Assembly (NCBI GenBank): GCA_028714475.1
Contig: JAQTNC010000010.1
Span: 1 to 48,131 of the forward strand
Length of the DNA: 48,131 bases
Direction of reading: 5' to 3'
DNA from: Patescibacteria group bacterium
Lineage (GTDB): Bacteria; Patescibacteriota; Patescibacteriia; SG8-24
Made by a program: the position numbers and the translations under genes. The notes below the pieces were generated by a model. It ran no database searches and was not told where the DNA came from. It worked only from the letters and a program-made list of their open reading frames with translations. Every line of letters begins with the position of its first letter. The first letter of the stretch is position 1. Below, piece by piece: positions 45,213 to 48,131 of the stretch.

Positions 45213-45875
45213 ATGACCGCGTTCCTGCATTATTTGGACCCGTCGATTCCGCTGGATGTTCGTCTCGCGAAAGCGTACGACGAGTGCCACATCGCGCCTG
45301 ATAAGCGGCAGAAGATCGGCACCTTCCTCGCCCTCGTCAGGCTGAAGGACGAAGCGACGTACTGTCATTCCGTTCGCGTGGGTATTGTCGCGAGCCGCAT
45401 CGGCCGGTTCATGCACCTTTCCGCCAAGGCGCTTCTGTATGCCGGGCTCCTGCATGACGTCGGCAAGGCTCTGACGCTTCTCACGACCCTGCAGAAGACC
45501 GAAGACTGGACGCCGGAAGACGCGGCGGAAATGACCCGCCACGCTACGGACAGTTTCCGCATGCTGGCCGGAGTCTTCGACTTCTCGGCCGAGATCGTTC
45601 ATTGGCATCATCGGTTTCAGCGTAACGGCTATCCCGAAACGTTGCCCGCGCCGCTCCATGGCTACAGCGAGGGGACGAAGGCGGTGATTCCGATCCTGGG
45701 AAGGGTGGTGGCCCTGGCCGACCTTTATGACGCGCTCCATCGCGTGAACAGCAAGTTCGGCGCGCTGACCGGCGAGGCCATCATGCAGAAGATGCTCGAG
45801 TTCAACCCCGACCAGCGCCAGTTGATCGAGGAGCTGTACGAGGTCACCATCTTCACGACCGAAGTGTTCGCCTAG
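45213..45875 (+). CDS. HD-GYP-like phosphohydrolase domain protein
   Basis: HSVRVGIVASRIG...LLHDVGKALTLL...HATDSFRML...IVHWHHRFQRNGYPETLPAP...ALADLYDAL; start codon preceded by caGGAGGtcatc. Confidence 0.82.
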   Translation: MTAFLHYLDPSIPLDVRLAKAYDECHIAPDKRQKIGTFLALVRLKDEATYCHSVRVGIVASRIGRFMHLSAKALLYAGLLHDVGKALTLLTTLQKTEDWTPEDAAEMTRHATDSFRMLAGVFDFSAEIVHWHHRFQRNGYPETLPAPLHGYSEGTKAVIPILGRVVALADLYDALHRVNSKFGALTGEAIMQKMLEFNPDQRQLIEELYEVTIFTTEVFA

Positions 45876-45910
45876 ACCCAAGCGGCTGCCCGACTGCCAC
45901 TCACACCGAA

Positions 45911-45949
45911 CCACCCCGCCCGGGTTACGCCAGGCGGGGTTGTGTTTTT
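45911..45949 (+). terminator. Rho-independent terminator
   Basis: CCCCGCC-cgggttacgcca-GGCGGGG-ttgtgttttt. Confidence 0.75.
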
Positions 45950-46087
45950 ACGGTGCCCGGCACTTTGGGACATGCTGGGTTGCGTCGAGGGGGGTGTTGG
46001 GTCCCGAAAATCGAAAGCCATATACAAACGACCGCCGAGGGGGCGGTCGAGGGCGTCACCCAGAAGGTGGGTGGCGCGGTGGCGCGT

Positions 46088-46639
46088 TCAGCGGCGTTCC
46101 AGCTCGAGGCTGTTGGCCAGCGTCTCGATGTCGCGCTGCAGGAAGTTGGCCTTATAGTTCGCCGGATAGCGGAGGAAGATGGCCGCCGTCCAACCGTCAT
46201 TCCCGGGCACGGAGAGAGACATCATCCCGCCGATGACCCTTTTTGAAGGGCCGAACCAAATGAATCCGCAGGCGGAGCCATCCGGTGCTTCCCCGACCTG
46301 GAGGATTCGTGCGTCGCCGTCCAGCGCCGCCTCGTAGTTGAGTTCGCAGGACTCCATCGGCACGACGACCGAGGATGGCTGGAAGGCGATGGTACCTTTC
46401 GCCGACAGCGTGGGGTTGACGAGTTCCACGGCATGGCTGTCTTCCCAGTCGATCTTGGAGCCCTGCACCACGAACCAGCCGGGCGGCAGGGAGAGCTTGA
46501 CGTGGAGGCGTGGCTTGGCCTTGGCTGCGGTCGGCGCGGCTGTTTCGACAGCGGCTTGGGTCGCGGCGGGCTTTTGCGGGGCGGCGCAGGCAACGAGGGC
46601 GAGGGCGGTCAACAGAACGGACACGGTCAAGGAGCGCAT
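46088..46639 (-). CDS. Putative lipoprotein
   Basis: 183 aa; MRSLTVSVLLTALALVACAAPQ lipobox. Confidence 0.7.
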   Translation of the reverse strand: MRSLTVSVLLTALALVACAAPQKPAATQAAVETAAPTAAKAKPRLHVKLSLPPGWFVVQGSKIDWEDSHAVELVNPTLSAKGTIAFQPSSVVVPMESCELNYEAALDGDARILQVGEAPDGSACGFIWFGPSKRVIGGMMSLSVPGNDGWTAAIFLRYPANYKANFLQRDIETLANSLELERR

Positions 46640-46799
46640 GGCTTTTCCATCCTTTTCGCCGGAATTGGCGCGCTGAAAGTAAACCAGTCGCCGCGGCAGC
46701 GGTCAAGGGCGGGTCATAAACAAGACCTGACCTCCAACCCCATATAATAAGAGGCTCCCTGCTTCGGTGCGGGAGCCTCTTGGCGTACGAAGACGGAAC

Positions 46800-47450
46800 C
46801 TACGACGCCGGCACCTGGCAGCAGAACACGCGGCAGAACTCCGTGCGGTCGGACACCTTGAACTGCATCTGGGACGCGAAGTCCATGGTGCTGTTCGTCC
46901 AGTACATCAAGGCGTTGGGGTCCTTGACGTGATTCAGGCCCTGGAAGTGTCCGAACTCGTGGCGAACCACGAACTCGAAGCAGGCTTGATCTACCGTGCC
47001 GTTCACCTTGTACAGGTGGTTGACGTAGATGTAGATCTCGTCTGCGAGGCCGGTGCCGCCGACGTTGGCGCCTGTCCCGTCGTCGAACGGGTCGTGCAGC
47101 AAGTGGTACGTCGCTTCGTCGTCCACGTCATAGACGACGCTCTTGCCGTCCGTCCTGTCTTCGGGCCTCGGACCGTCCGGATCATCGAACGTCCCGTTGT
47201 ATTCCATCACGCGGCGCCCGATCAGCTCCGCGGCCTGGGCGTTCCAGGCCTCGGCCTGGTCGATGACGAGACCGCGCTCGAGGTCGTTCCAATTGACGTC
47301 GAGCCAATAGGTCTTGACGGCCGGTGCCTGGCAGGTCGGGGTTGGCGTCGGGTTAATCGTGCCCTCCGTCCCATTGGGCACGTCCGTGTCGCACGCGTCG
47401 GCGACCAGGGCCACGAACAGGCAGAAAAGGACATGAGGAATGCGGTTCAC
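46800..47450 (-). CDS. Secreted metzincin-type zinc metalloprotease (matrixin-like)
   Basis: Signal peptide VLFCLFVALVADACDT; HEFGHFQGLNH = HExxHxxGxxH, followed by DPNALMYW (Met-turn-like). Confidence 0.78.
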   Translation of the reverse strand: MNRIPHVLFCLFVALVADACDTDVPNGTEGTINPTPTPTCQAPAVKTYWLDVNWNDLERGLVIDQAEAWNAQAAELIGRRVMEYNGTFDDPDGPRPEDRTDGKSVVYDVDDEATYHLLHDPFDDGTGANVGGTGLADEIYIYVNHLYKVNGTVDQACFEFVVRHEFGHFQGLNHVKDPNALMYWTNSTMDFASQMQFKVSDRTEFCRVFCCQVPAS

Positions 47451-47652
47451 GACTCACCTCCGGCGGGGTTGTAGGTTCAAGTTGTAGGGAACTAACAATT
47501 TAACATAATATAAAAAGACGGAGTTGTCAATAATTATCGGTGAAGAAAATCAGCTTAAATAAGCTAAAAATATATAATATACCGGCTGGCGTGCAAGGAG
47601 TTTTTGACGCCTCTCTTGTCGGCTGGTAACATCGTCTCGTCATCAAGAATTT

Positions 47653-48111
47653 ATGAAAATCGGTTTTGACTACATTGGCGTCACGACACCGTTCTATTGC
47701 CTCGACGAGAACGGGCGGCTTTTGATGCATCGGCGCTCGGCCATCTGTCGTGACGAGCAGGGCCGCTGGGACACCGGTTCCGGCCAGCTGGAGCATGGGC
47801 TGTCGCTCCGCGAGAACGTCCTGAAGGAAGTGGGGGAGGAATACGGCTGCGACGGAGAGATTCTGGAACAGTTGCCGGCCCACGACATCTTTCGCGAGCA
47901 GTCAGGCGTGCGGACGCATTGGGTCGCGGTGCCGTTTTTTATCCGCGTCAATCATGACGACGTTCGCATCAATGAGCCGGACAAGATTGACGAGTTGGGT
48001 TGGTTCACGCTCGACAGTCTGCCGACCCCGCTCCACACCGGCTTCTCTTTCTCGTTTGAAAAATTTCGTGAGCGGTTTGAAAGGCACATGGCGGCTAGTG
48101 GCAAGGCCTGA
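47653..48111 (+). CDS. Nudix hydrolase
   Basis: GRLLMHRRSAICRDEQGRWDTGSGQLEHGLSLRENVLKEVGEEYGC (Nudix box-like). Confidence 0.85.
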   Translation: MKIGFDYIGVTTPFYCLDENGRLLMHRRSAICRDEQGRWDTGSGQLEHGLSLRENVLKEVGEEYGCDGEILEQLPAHDIFREQSGVRTHWVAVPFFIRVNHDDVRINEPDKIDELGWFTLDSLPTPLHTGFSFSFEKFRERFERHMAASGKA

Positions 48112-48131
48112 GTTGTTGTCATTGCGAGCCC

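Overview
This 48-kb window looks chromosomal and GC-rich. Its gene style fits a Patescibacteria/CPR-type bacterium (inference from short secreted proteins, VirB2-like pilin fusions and hairpin-rich dispersed repeats). No rRNA, CRISPR array, prophage or integrase is visible.

Housekeeping and metabolic genes: malic enzyme, P-type ATPase, phosphoribosyltransferase, ilvA, ridA, recG, radA, Clp ATPase, htpX, lemA, phosphomannomutase, two sensor kinases and two Nudix hydrolases. There is a minus-strand operon (22.3-29.2 kb) with two paralogous VirB2-like membrane segments fused to different peptidoglycan-hydrolase-like domains. There is also an AT-richer three-gene defence-like island (35.7-42.1 kb): PHP+SMC-like ATPase, SRA-like+HNH nuclease, and a membrane-anchored UvrD-like helicase.

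The most unusual signals are non-coding. (1) A tRNA-Ser locus has one intact gene among several tRNA-Ser fragments. Two of the fragments are interrupted by copies of the same ~83-nt three-hairpin element, whose stems covary and whose loops share tandem-GA motifs. (2) Two ~240-nt copies of a structured RNA resemble solo HEARO/omegaRNA elements; one starts exactly at the recG stop codon, the other sits between ridA and ilvA, and no iscB is present. (3) A dense hairpin array follows tRNA-Arg. (4) ridA has a terminator/antiterminator-like leader. (5) A 163-bp MITE-like palindrome has a TAA duplication. (6) There is an orphan ~295-nt RNA with its own promoter and terminator. (7) A minus-strand gene at 1-1396 is missing from the supplied ORF track.
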